This document shows positions 1-6,556 of a DNA stretch of 10,741 bases, in pieces. Position 1 is the first letter of the stretch. Each line of letters opens with the position of its first letter. Below the pieces are notes generated by a model. That model made no database searches, had not been told where the DNA came from, and saw nothing but the letters and a program-made list of their open reading frames with translations. The stretch is from assembly GCA_003566395.1 (NCBI GenBank), contig PXDL01000089.1, positions 1-10,741 on the forward strand. The letters run 5' to 3'. This DNA is from Balneolia bacterium (GTDB lineage: Bacteria; Bacteroidota; Rhodothermia; Balneolales; Cyclonatronaceae). The translations under genes were made by a program, and so were the position numbers.

Positions 1-683
1 CGAAGGTCCTCATCCCTGAAACACTTCACAATCTGATAATACCGGTCCATACCTGAGAGCATCAGCGTTTGCTTGTATATCTGAGGGCTTTGGGGAAGGG
101 CGTAAAATTTACCGGCATTCACCCGGCTCGGCACCAGATAATCCCGGGCGCCTTCCGGGGTGGAACGCATCAGCACCGGCGTTTCCACTTCGGCAAACTG
201 CTTTTCATTAAAATAGTCGCGAGTGCTTTTGTACACGGCTGAACGGAGCATCAAATTTCGCTGTAAAGGCGAGCGACGCAAATCCAGATACCGATATTTA
301 AGGCGTACCTCTTCGTTGGTTTGGATATCGTCTTTTATTTCGAACGGAGGCGTTTTGGCTCGCGAATAAATATGGAGCTGATGTACCCGCACTTCCACCG
401 AGCCGGTCGGAATGTTGGGGTTAATATTAATTTCATCCCGGCGGGTCACCATCCCTTTCAAACCTATCACGAACTCCGAACGTAGTTCATCGGCCAGCTT
501 GTGTGCTTCCGGTTCATCCTGAGGAGAAAACACCACCTGTGTAATTCCGTAGCGATCACGCAAATCAATAAAAATAACCCCGCCTAAATCTCTTCGTGTG
601 TGAACCCAGCCGTTGAGGACGATTTCGGAATTTTCATGTTCAAGATTTAGTTCTCCACAAGTGTGTGTTCGTTTTAATAGCAT
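1..683 (-). CDS. aspS: Aspartyl-tRNA synthetase, N-terminal part (cut by window edge)
   Basis: This enzyme charges tRNA-Asp with aspartate in the cytoplasm. The visible 227 codons start at the ATG at 683-681 and read MLLKRTHTCGEL. An N-terminal OB-fold anticodon-binding domain covers about residues 1-110, with GWVHTRRDLGG at 25-35 and FIDLRDR after it. The class II catalytic core then begins: RYLDLRR, the ETPVL...STPEGARDYLVPSR segment that shapes the aspartate site, ALPQSPQIYKQ, and motif 2 FRDED at 222-226, whose Arg223 is expected to contact ATP. The rest of the core, including the GAD insertion usual in bacterial AspRS (about 590 residues in total), lies outside the window. Leu33 aligns, by my reading, with the residue that is Leu in tRNA-Asp-specific enzymes and His in the non-discriminating Pseudomonas enzyme. 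No Shine-Dalgarno sequence is visible. Identification is firm. Confidence 0.96.
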   Translation of the reverse strand, partial: MLLKRTHTCGELNLEHENSEIVLNGWVHTRRDLGGVIFIDLRDRYGITQVVFSPQDEPEAHKLADELRSEFVIGLKGMVTRRDEININPNIPTGSVEVRVHQLHIYSRAKTPPFEIKDDIQTNEEVRLKYRYLDLRRSPLQRNLMLRSAVYKSTRDYFNEKQFAEVETPVLMRSTPEGARDYLVPSRVNAGKFYALPQSPQIYKQTLMLSGMDRYYQIVKCFRDEDL

Positions 684-838
684 GAATGAAGTTTTGTAGA
701 TTAATATACTCGGGTTATTGAAGCTGCCGGTGCTGCCTGACTTGCTTCACAATACGTTTTAGAATTTAAAACAAGCTTTCAAAATAAGAAATTACCCGGT
801 TCATTTCTTGCTTTAATCTCATACCACCTGTCGCCTTC
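684..838. promoter_or_regulatory. Divergent intergenic region between aspS and the membrane-protein gene
   Basis: These 155 bases separate two start codons that point away from each other, so they must carry promoters for both genes unless a leaderless arrangement applies. The middle (about 755-795) is AT-rich. I found no convincing match to either the sigma70 or the Bacteroidota promoter pattern on either strand, and no clear operator. The call rests on gene arrangement only. Confidence 0.45.
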
Positions 839-1282
839 ATGTTTGAAATCTCTCTGATCGTGTCCCTCGCAGCTTCTGCCTTTATGGCCGGCCTCACCAC
901 TTTTGTTCAAAGGATACATTATCCGGGTTTTCACTTCACCGATAAGCAACAAGGCCGTTCATTTCATGATTTCCATACCCGAAATACCGGATTAGTTGTC
1001 GGAGCCCCAATGCTAATTGAACTGGCCGGTTGTATTTTGATGATCAGCCACGCCCCGGACACAACGATGTTATGGCTCTCTCTGAGCTCCGGAGTGTTGC
1101 TCGCAGGAATATGGATGGATACGGCACTTAGGGTTATTCCGCTTCACAACAAGTTAAAAGAAGTTGAACTCCGGGACCCGGGGCTGATAGATAAGCTCGT
1201 TCGTACAAACTTCTACCGCACCATCTTTTGGAATACGCGGGTTTTACTGTTGATCATTATGGTAATCTTTTTGTTATATTGA
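839..1282 (+). CDS. Small four-helix integral membrane protein, unknown function
   Basis: This 147-residue protein is very hydrophobic. Four membrane segments can be read at about 3-23, 50-70, 76-97 and 129-147. The first loop holds a histidine-rich stretch (H27YPGFHF, then FHDFHTRNT at 42-50). Polar or charged residues lie in or at the ends of helices (P57, E61, D94, H103, R127, R134). The pattern FVQ..HYP...F followed by H.R.T..V..P.L.E and N..RT..W..R resembles a family of uncharacterised bacterial membrane proteins I recognise only in outline; I cannot give a Pfam name or function. A link to the DUF1772/anthrone-oxygenase-like four-helix proteins is possible but unproven. The ATG at 839 has no Shine-Dalgarno sequence, and the second helix-compatible start is too far inside to prefer. 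It is divergent from aspS and 154 bases upstream of the response regulator on the same strand, so co-transcription is possible but not shown. Confidence 0.8.
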   Translation: MFEISLIVSLAASAFMAGLTTFVQRIHYPGFHFTDKQQGRSFHDFHTRNTGLVVGAPMLIELAGCILMISHAPDTTMLWLSLSSGVLLAGIWMDTALRVIPLHNKLKEVELRDPGLIDKLVRTNFYRTIFWNTRVLLLIIMVIFLLY

Positions 1283-1300
1283 ACCTTATAATGGGATTTA

Positions 1301-1329
1301 CACATAATGTGACATTCACAGAAATTCTG
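1301..1329. repeat. Three nested short palindromes upstream of the response regulator
   Basis: Three perfect inverted repeats follow one another and share bases: CACAT-A-ATGTG at 1301-1311, TGTGA-CAT-TCACA at 1308-1320 and CAGAA-A-TTCTG at 1319-1329. They lie 108-136 bases before the response-regulator ATG and just after the membrane-protein stop. No T-run follows, so they do not look like a terminator. They may be operator half-sites. The TGTGA/TCACA arms recall a CRP site, but the spacer is 3 bases rather than 6. Function is inference. Confidence 0.35.
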
Positions 1330-1436
1330 AGCTCGAAGCCACAAATTTAAGTGAGCCGAATTTTTTTCTCGATTGAGGCTAACCTTACAGCATTACCCAA
1401 TTTTCCATTTGTATTCGAAATCAGGGTATTTTAATT

Positions 1437-2084
1437 ATGAGTAACATTCGCATTCTCGTGGCTGACGACCATAGTGTGGTCAGATACGGGTTGACAACCA
1501 TTTTAAATAGTGTAAAAAATTTTTCCGTGGTGGCCGAAGCTTCAAGCGGAGGCGATGCGCTTGAGCTATATAAAGCACATAAACCCGATGTTTGCTTTCT
1601 TGATATTTCTATGCCCGACATGGACGGAATAGAAACAAGCACCTCGATTCTTGCCTTCGACCCGAATGCGAAAATCATCATCATGACCATCCACCTTAGC
1701 GAAGAATATCTGAATAAAGTGCTTGCAGCAGGAGCTTCGGGCTATATGCTCAAAAGCTCGGGTAAAGTGGAGATTATCGAGAACATCAGTAAAGTGTTGG
1801 ATGGCGAAAGAGTCTTTAGCAAAGCAGTCTCGGAACTGTTAACCCGCAGTTTTTTAAATCGCCATGAAACTAACGGGAAGGCATCGGTAGGAGAACTGCT
1901 GACCAAACGCGAAAGAGAAATACTCAAACATATTACCGAAGGAAAAACAAATCAGGCTATAGCCGATCAACTTTACATAAGTCCGCGTACCGTAGAAACT
2001 CACCGTGCAAACCTGATGCAAAAATTACAAGTAAAAAATACGGCAGCCCTTGTTCGTAAAGCACTTAGAGAAAACATGGTTTAA
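1437..2084 (+). CDS. NarL/FixJ-family DNA-binding response regulator
   Basis: This is a two-component response regulator of 215 residues, the normal length for the NarL/LuxR group. The receiver domain (about 4-120) has the acidic pair D10-D11, the phosphoacceptor D56 in FLDISMPDMDG, the switch threonine T84 and the conserved lysine K106 in GYMLKSS, so it should be phosphorylated normally. After a linker, the LuxR-type helix-turn-helix (about 154-211) reads LLTKREREILKHITEGKTN, then IADQLYISPRTVETHRANLMQKL; the SPRTVETHR helix is the DNA-recognition helix. No sensor kinase lies within this window, so it is an orphan here and its signal and targets are unknown. The ATG at 1437 has a weak AGGG about 10 bases upstream. 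A terminator lies about 120 bases after its stop. Family assignment is firm, physiological role unknown. Confidence 0.96.
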   Translation: MSNIRILVADDHSVVRYGLTTILNSVKNFSVVAEASSGGDALELYKAHKPDVCFLDISMPDMDGIETSTSILAFDPNAKIIIMTIHLSEEYLNKVLAAGASGYMLKSSGKVEIIENISKVLDGERVFSKAVSELLTRSFLNRHETNGKASVGELLTKREREILKHITEGKTNQAIADQLYISPRTVETHRANLMQKLQVKNTAALVRKALRENMV

Positions 2085-2202
2085 TATATTACGTAGAAAT
2101 ACTTACATATTTTACGGGTATATCACGATTGCTTGAAGCAAGACATTATCATACATTTACACTATACAAATGGGGTAATAGCCGTCTGTAGATGATAAAT
2201 TA

Positions 2203-2238
2203 AACGTCTTAACCTGAAAAGTTAAGGCGTTTTTTTTT
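2203..2238 (+). terminator. Rho-independent terminator of the response-regulator transcript
   Basis: The left arm AACGTCTTAAC (2203-2213) pairs with GTTAAGGCGTT (2221-2231) through 11 pairs including one G-T pair. The loop is 7 bases (CTGAAAA), and an uninterrupted run of nine T follows (2230-2238). The run is on the plus strand, so it stops transcription coming from the response-regulator gene 119 bases upstream. Confidence 0.9.
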
Positions 2239-2377
2239 GCGTTGAACTCATCGTTCTACTACAAGAAGGCTTTGATAAATCAGGGATCCTTTCTTTTTTA
2301 AAGCCGGAGGATTTCATTTTACCGACAAGTCAAAAGAACGGTTTCGCAAAATTATCCAATATAATATCGCGCCAAAG

Positions 2378-2410
2378 AAAAGGCCGGATTGTTCAAATCC
2401 GGCCTTTTTT
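2378..2410 (-). terminator. Strong hairpin terminator for nrdJ, probably bidirectional
   Basis: A perfect 13-base stem, AAAAGGCCGGATT (2378-2390) against AATCCGGCCTTTT (2396-2408), closes a 5-base loop (GTTCA). Read on the minus strand, the stem ends in TTTTCTTT, which suits termination of nrdJ 161 bases after its stop. Read on the plus strand, it ends in six T (2405-2410), so it can also stop readthrough from the response regulator. Confidence 0.88.
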
Positions 2411-2427
2411 GTTCCAAGCATTAAATG

Positions 2428-2455
2428 TTTAGAAGTCTTTGTAAAGCCTTCTAAA
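2428..2455. repeat. Hairpin in the nrdJ 3' untranslated region
   Basis: TTTAGAAG (2428-2435) pairs perfectly with CTTCTAAA (2448-2455). After one T-C mismatch, CTT (2437-2439) pairs with AAG (2444-2446), leaving a four-base loop. No T-run follows, so it is an added structure before the nrdJ terminator rather than a terminator itself. Confidence 0.5.
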
Positions 2456-2481
2456 GTTGATGAATTATCGCTGATTAAAAC

Positions 2482-2503
2482 CGTCACCACCTATAAAGTG
2501 ACG
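2482..2503. repeat. Short hairpin just after the nrdJ stop
   Basis: CGTCAC (2482-2487) and GTGACG (2498-2503) form a perfect 6-base stem with a 10-base loop, 68 bases after the nrdJ stop codon. Together with the hairpins at 2428-2455 and 2378-2410 it makes a three-hairpin 3' untranslated region. Confidence 0.4.
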
Positions 2504-2570
2504 ATTATGGGACTATATACCGCTTGAAAAAGGTCACGCGGCTTTTATGTATTGTCTAACCCGGTTGCCG

Positions 2571-5500
2571 TCAGGAGCAGCCGGATGTTGCGCCACAAGT
2601 TTCACATTTCAGACAGGTGCCGTTTCGGACCATCGTCATACTTCCGCAATCCCCGCAAATATCACCGGTGTAACCCATACTCCTGGCGCGATTGTACTTC
2701 ACCATAAATCTGGAATCGCGGTCCGAACTTTTTGAAGGAGCCGGCTCGGAAACCTCACTCAAGTCTTCGGCTTCATGCTTGCTTACAGGAGGTTCATTGG
2801 TGTTAAACTCCGGGTCTTCGTCTTCCGGCTTCATGCTGCGCGCCAGAATATGCTCCGGCTCAACGTGTGCAAGATCTTCGCGCCCCAGATAGCTCACGGC
2901 CAACTCACGGAAAATGTAGTCGATAACCGAGGTCGTCATTTTGATGTGCGGATTACCGTTCACCATACCGCTTGGTTCAAACTTGGTAAACACGAAAGCA
3001 TCCACAAATTCATCCAGGGGAACCCCGTGCTGCAAGCCGAGCGAAATTGAGATCGCAAAACAATTCAGCAGGCTTCTGAAAGACGCCCCCTCCTTATGCA
3101 TATCAATAAATATTTCGCCAATCTGACCATTATGATATTCACCGGTGCGCAAATACACACTCTGTCCGCCGATTTTGCATTTCTGCGTGTAACCACCCCG
3201 GCGGTTCGGAAGCCGGTTCCGCTCGGAAACGTATTTGTGAATAATGCGCTCGGCAACCTTTAAGACTTCGTCCTGTGCCTTATAGTCGGTTTCATTGACC
3301 GTTTCATTCTGACCGGACTCTTCTTCCTCAACCACTTCAAAAACATCCGAAGTGGAATTCAACGGCTGACTAAGCTTGGAGCCGTCCCGGTACAGAGCGT
3401 TGGCTTTCAGCATCAGTTCCCAGGACGACATATAGGCGTCCTTCAGCTCCTCAACCCGCGCTTCATTCGGCAGGTTGATGGTCTTCGATATAGCTCCGGA
3501 GATAAAAGGTTGCGCGGCCGCCATCATCCGGATATGTCCGTTTGTGGAAATAAAACGGGTTCCTGTTTTTCCGCATCTGTTTGCACAATCGAAAACCGGC
3601 AGGTGTTCATCTTTTAAATGAGGCGCTCCTTCCACGGTCATCGTACCGCAGACATAAGCGTTGGCGTCATCAATTTCCTTCTGGCTGAAGCCCAGGAATG
3701 AGAGCATGTCGAAACTCCAGTCGTTTAACTGTTCCTCGGAAATGCCAAGCTCAACCTTGCAGAACGCTTCACCAAGATTCCACTGATTGAAAGCAAATTT
3801 TATTTCGAACGCCCCCGGAAGAGCTTTTTCCAGAGCTTCAATCTTTTCATCCGTAAAACCGAGCTTTTTCAGCCGCTCATGACTGATGCCCGGACAGCCC
3901 CGGAATGTGCCCTGCCCTTTCGCATAATTCACGATATCACGGATTTGGTCCTCTGTGTATCCAAGCTTTTCAAGAGCAGCAGGCACGCATTGGTTTATAA
4001 TTTTGAAATAGCCGCCCCCTGCCAGTTTCTTGAATTTTACCAGCGCAAAATCCGGCTCAATACCAGTTGTATCGCAATCCATAACCAGGCCGATAGTACC
4101 GGTCGGGGCAATTACCGTGACCTGTGCATTTCGGTATCCGTGCTCCTCGCCCAGTTTCAGAGCAAAATCGGCATCTTCGCGGGCAGCCTTGAGTAAATAC
4201 TCCGGGCAAATGGTTTCACTTATTCCAAGCGGCTTAATCGTGAGTCCTTCGTATTCCTCGTCGGGGGCGCTGTAGGCTGCCCGCCTGTGGTTACGAATTA
4301 CCCTGAGCATGTGATCTTTATTTCTTTCGTAGCCTTCAAAGGTGCCTAATTCACCGGCCATCTCGGCGCTTGTTGCGTACGAATGCATGTGCATAATAGC
4401 CGTCAATGCGCCGGTAATGGCAACGGCTTCATCGCTGTCATAGGGAATTCCCTGAATCATTAGCAGAGAACCGATATTGGCATATCCGAGGCCGAGGGTA
4501 CGAAAACGGTAAGACAGCTCGGCAATTTCCTTAGACGGAAACTGTGCCATCAGCACAGAAATTTCAAGGGTGATGGTCCACAGCCGCGTGGCGTAGCGAT
4601 AGCCCTCCACATCAAAAATTCCGGTCTCTTTGTTGTAATATTTCACCAGGTTGAGAGAAGCCAGATTACAGGCCGTGTTGTCCAGGAACATGTACTCCGA
4701 ACAGGGATTACTTGCTTTTATCGGGCCGTCTTCCGGACAGGTATGCCACTCATTGATGGTATCATGATATTGAGTTCCCGGATCGGCGGAAGCCCATGCC
4801 GCATAGGCGATATCATCCCAAAGTTCTCTGGCTTCAAGGGTTTTGCACGGCTCCGGAGCCCGGCCTTCTTTATCGGCTTTCTTTTTTTCGGTGCGATGAT
4901 ACAGATGCCACTTACCGTCGTTTTTTACGGCTTTCATGAACGAATTAGGGATGCGCACAGAGTTGTTCGAATTCTGGCCGCTTACCGTTGCATAGGCCTC
5001 GGAATTCCAGTCCGTATCGTAAGTCTCAAAAGCAATATCTGTAAAACCCTGCCCGGCAAGCTGAATGATGCGCTGCACGTAGCTCATGGGTACGAAGGCT
5101 TTGTTTGCTTCACGAATAGCCTCACCCAGATTTTTATTTTTCTTTGGATTACGGCTTACTTCACCGTTATAAATCCGGCCTTCAATTTCAACGGGAGTGT
5201 GGCAAAGTTGTATGATGCGCTTCAGATGCTTTTCCATCGTTTTCGATCCGGCCACGATGGAGGCTACTTTTTGCTCTTCCTTTACTTTCCAGTTAATGTA
5301 CTCCTCTATATCGGGATGATCGAGATCGAGAGTAACCATTTTCGCGGCTCTGCGGGTGGTGCCTCCGGATTTAATCGCACCGGCAGCGCGGTCGCCTATC
5401 TTAAGAAAACTCATCAGTCCAGACGATTTGCCGCCGCCGCTGAGCGGCTCATTTACGCCCCTGATATTCGAGAAGTTGGTGCCGGTACCCGAGCCGTATT

Positions 5501-6179
5501 TAAACAGACGCGCTTCACGAACCCAGAGATCCATGATGCCGCCTTCATTAACGAGGTCGTCGTCTATACTTTGGATAAAACAGGCATGAGGCTGAGGATG
5601 GGAATAGGCGTCTTTTGACCGACGAACCTTTCCGGTTTCCGGTTCGGCATAGTAGTGCCCCTGTGCCGGCCCGTTGATGCCGTACGCCCAGAAAAGCCCG
5701 GTATTAAACCACTGAGGACTGTTCGGGGCAACCATTTGGGAAGCAAGCATGAAGCGAATTTCATCAAAATAAACCCGCGCGTCTTTCTCGGTATCGAAAT
5801 AGTTGTGCTTCCACCCCCAGTAGGTCCAGCAGCCCGCGAGCCTGTCGAATACCTGCCGGCTGTCGGTTTCCATGCCGTAACGTTCGGCTTGGGGTATCTC
5901 TTCCATTTCTCCGATATCGGCAGTTCTGCATTGCAGCCACTTGGGTACTCCTTTTTCGGCCACCCTCTTAAGCTTTTGGGGTACGCCGGCCTTGCGAAAA
6001 TATTTCTGAGCTATGATATCGGTCGCCACCTGACTCCAGCCGGATGGAACCATCACATTTTCAAGGGCGAAAACGCTGGAGCCATCGGTATTTTTAATTT
6101 CTGATTTACGCGCTTCAAACGTGAGTGAATCGTATGGGGAGTCCCAGGTTTCCCTGGTGAAATGGCGATTAATCTTCAT
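2571..6179 (-). CDS. nrdJ: Adenosylcobalamin-dependent (class II) ribonucleoside-diphosphate reductase, long form
   Basis: This 1202-residue cytoplasmic enzyme reduces ribonucleotides to deoxyribonucleotides, using a thiyl radical made from coenzyme B12, so it needs no oxygen and no NrdB partner. Key sites: NSPQWFNTG (153-161); Cys200 in HACF and Cys504, the redox pair cleaved per turnover; and NPCSEY (491-496), giving the Asn491/Cys493/Glu495 catalytic triad. The 11-residue gap from Cys493 to Cys504 matches class II enzymes. GSGTGTNFSNIRG (229-241), KSGGTTRRAAKM (270-281) and the phosphate-binding APTGTIG (691-697) are also present. An acidic, low-complexity linker (about 1117-1155) leads to a C-terminal zinc-ribbon-like tail with Cys1175, 1178, 1189, 1192, 1195 and 1201, which in this family re-reduces the active site. 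The ATG at 6179 has AGGA seven bases upstream. Length and motifs are complete. It has its own candidate promoter next to a DnaA-box cluster, and no B12 riboswitch is visible. Confidence 0.97.
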   Translation of the reverse strand: MKINRHFTRETWDSPYDSLTFEARKSEIKNTDGSSVFALENVMVPSGWSQVATDIIAQKYFRKAGVPQKLKRVAEKGVPKWLQCRTADIGEMEEIPQAERYGMETDSRQVFDRLAGCWTYWGWKHNYFDTEKDARVYFDEIRFMLASQMVAPNSPQWFNTGLFWAYGINGPAQGHYYAEPETGKVRRSKDAYSHPQPHACFIQSIDDDLVNEGGIMDLWVREARLFKYGSGTGTNFSNIRGVNEPLSGGGKSSGLMSFLKIGDRAAGAIKSGGTTRRAAKMVTLDLDHPDIEEYINWKVKEEQKVASIVAGSKTMEKHLKRIIQLCHTPVEIEGRIYNGEVSRNPKKNKNLGEAIREANKAFVPMSYVQRIIQLAGQGFTDIAFETYDTDWNSEAYATVSGQNSNNSVRIPNSFMKAVKNDGKWHLYHRTEKKKADKEGRAPEPCKTLEARELWDDIAYAAWASADPGTQYHDTINEWHTCPEDGPIKASNPCSEYMFLDNTACNLASLNLVKYYNKETGIFDVEGYRYATRLWTITLEISVLMAQFPSKEIAELSYRFRTLGLGYANIGSLLMIQGIPYDSDEAVAITGALTAIMHMHSYATSAEMAGELGTFEGYERNKDHMLRVIRNHRRAAYSAPDEEYEGLTIKPLGISETICPEYLLKAAREDADFALKLGEEHGYRNAQVTVIAPTGTIGLVMDCDTTGIEPDFALVKFKKLAGGGYFKIINQCVPAALEKLGYTEDQIRDIVNYAKGQGTFRGCPGISHERLKKLGFTDEKIEALEKALPGAFEIKFAFNQWNLGEAFCKVELGISEEQLNDWSFDMLSFLGFSQKEIDDANAYVCGTMTVEGAPHLKDEHLPVFDCANRCGKTGTRFISTNGHIRMMAAAQPFISGAISKTINLPNEARVEELKDAYMSSWELMLKANALYRDGSKLSQPLNSTSDVFEVVEEEESGQNETVNETDYKAQDEVLKVAERIIHKYVSERNRLPNRRGGYTQKCKIGGQSVYLRTGEYHNGQIGEIFIDMHKEGASFRSLLNCFAISISLGLQHGVPLDEFVDAFVFTKFEPSGMVNGNPHIKMTTSVIDYIFRELAVSYLGREDLAHVEPEHILARSMKPEDEDPEFNTNEPPVSKHEAEDLSEVSEPAPSKSSDRDSRFMVKYNRARSMGYTGDICGDCGSMTMVRNGTCLKCETCGATSGCS

Positions 6180-6198
6180 AAACGTATCCTGAATCGGT

Positions 6199-6216
6199 TA
6201 TATGTAAACTATATGT
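6199..6216. repeat. 11-bp-spaced direct repeat in the nrdJ leader
   Basis: TATATGT occurs at 6199-6205 and again at 6210-6216, one helical turn apart, 20-37 bases before the nrdJ start codon. On the nrdJ strand it reads ACATATA twice. The first copy on that strand partly resembles half of an NrdR box (ATATAGT core), but the second does not, and the spacing is unlike paired NrdR boxes. It could be a repressor site; this is speculative. Confidence 0.35.
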
Positions 6217-6232
6217 GGGACTGCGAATTATA

Positions 6233-6250
6233 AGGCGCAAATTAGCGCCT
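6233..6250. repeat. Perfect palindrome overlapping the candidate nrdJ -7 element
   Basis: AGGCGC (6233-6238) and GCGCCT (6245-6250) are perfect inverted repeats around the six bases AAATTA. The candidate -7 element of nrdJ (6238-6244) lies in this spacer, the usual place for an operator bound by a dimeric repressor. It could also form a hairpin near the 5' end of the transcript. Confidence 0.45.
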
Positions 6251-6268
6251 GACGAACTCCTATTCAAA
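6238..6268 (-). promoter_or_regulatory. Candidate nrdJ promoter, Bacteroidota type
   Basis: On the minus strand TTTG (6268-6265) is followed after 20 bases by TAATTTG (6244-6238). This fits the Bacteroidota housekeeping pattern (TTTG, 19-21 bases, TAnnTTTG) apart from one missing base in the -7 box. It would give a leader of roughly 50 bases. The tandem DnaA boxes at 6274-6293 begin 6 bases upstream of the -33 element. Confidence 0.45.
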
Positions 6269-6273
6269 GTTAT

Positions 6274-6293
6274 TTATCAACAACTTATTCACA
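6274..6293 (+). promoter_or_regulatory. Tandem DnaA boxes, 11 bp apart
   Basis: TTATTCACA (6285-6293) is an exact TTATNCACA box. TTATCAACA (6274-6282) differs by one base and starts exactly 11 bp before it, on the same face of the helix and in the same direction. Both are directed toward the facing pair at 6335-6354. Confidence 0.7.
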
Positions 6294-6334
6294 GTACACC
6301 CCGGACCACCGCCCACTTTCAGCAAAGCATGTTT

Positions 6335-6354
6335 TGTGGATAAAGTGTGGATAT
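6335..6354 (-). promoter_or_regulatory. Tandem DnaA boxes, 11 bp apart, inverted relative to the first pair
   Basis: Read on the minus strand, 6343-6335 is TTATCCACA, identical to the high-affinity consensus. 6354-6346 is ATATCCACA, one mismatch away. The two starts are 11 bp apart, as in the facing pair at 6274-6293. Confidence 0.75.
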
Positions 6355-6509
6355 TAACGGGCCTCCTCACAGTTCATTTAAGGAGTACCTGCGATCAGAT
6401 TTGCAGCATCAATCTTCTTCATCACGCCTAAACACCTATTTATTGATAGCCTTAGACTCAAGGCCGATACCGCACATCCGGCTTACATATATGTATCAGA
6501 TACGTACGC

Positions 6510-6556
6510 TCTTCTCTTTTTATATACCTATAAACCCGTTCTTTAATTGTGTATAA
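6510..6556. other. AT-rich stretch, candidate unwinding element
   Basis: About 70 percent of the bases from 6510 to 6549 are A or T, with TTTTTATATA and CTATAAA cores, and an exact DnaA box (6548-6556) abuts the right end. This is the arrangement of a DNA unwinding element beside DnaA boxes. AT-rich intergenic DNA is common, so taken alone it is weak evidence. Confidence 0.35.

Larger units (their letters stand above)
2085..2570. other. Convergent intergenic region, non-coding, rich in hairpins
   Basis: No convincing gene is present between the stops of the response regulator and nrdJ. The region holds, left to right, a short inverted repeat TTGCT-TGA-AGCAA (2129-2141), the regulator's terminator (2203-2238), a terminator usable by nrdJ (2378-2410) and two more hairpins (2428-2455 and 2482-2503). 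A stop-to-stop open stretch across 2226-2430 has no start codon with a ribosome site and passes through the second terminator, so I do not call it coding. Confidence 0.7.

Noticed and set aside
2241..2430. Open stretch (VELIVLLQEGFDKSG...) between the two terminators
   Set aside because: There is no start codon with a ribosome site, it is preceded by a terminator and passes through another; probably chance, at most a decayed remnant.
3236..3244. Exact DnaA box (TTATTCACA, minus strand) inside nrdJ
   Set aside because: A single site encoding the Ile-Ile-His-Lys segment; about 0.3 exact matches are expected by chance in the whole window.
4743..5618. 291-codon open frame on the plus strand inside nrdJ
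   Set aside because: It is entirely antisense to a complete, motif-rich nrdJ and has no recognisable domain or ribosome site.
6180..6300. Cobalamin riboswitch before the B12-dependent reductase
   Set aside because: The leader from the candidate promoter is only about 50 bases, and I see no B12-box-like element or multi-stem fold.
6347..6556. 69-codon open frame in the nrdJ upstream region
   Set aside because: It runs through DnaA boxes and the AT-rich stretch, has no ribosome site and no plausible domain.
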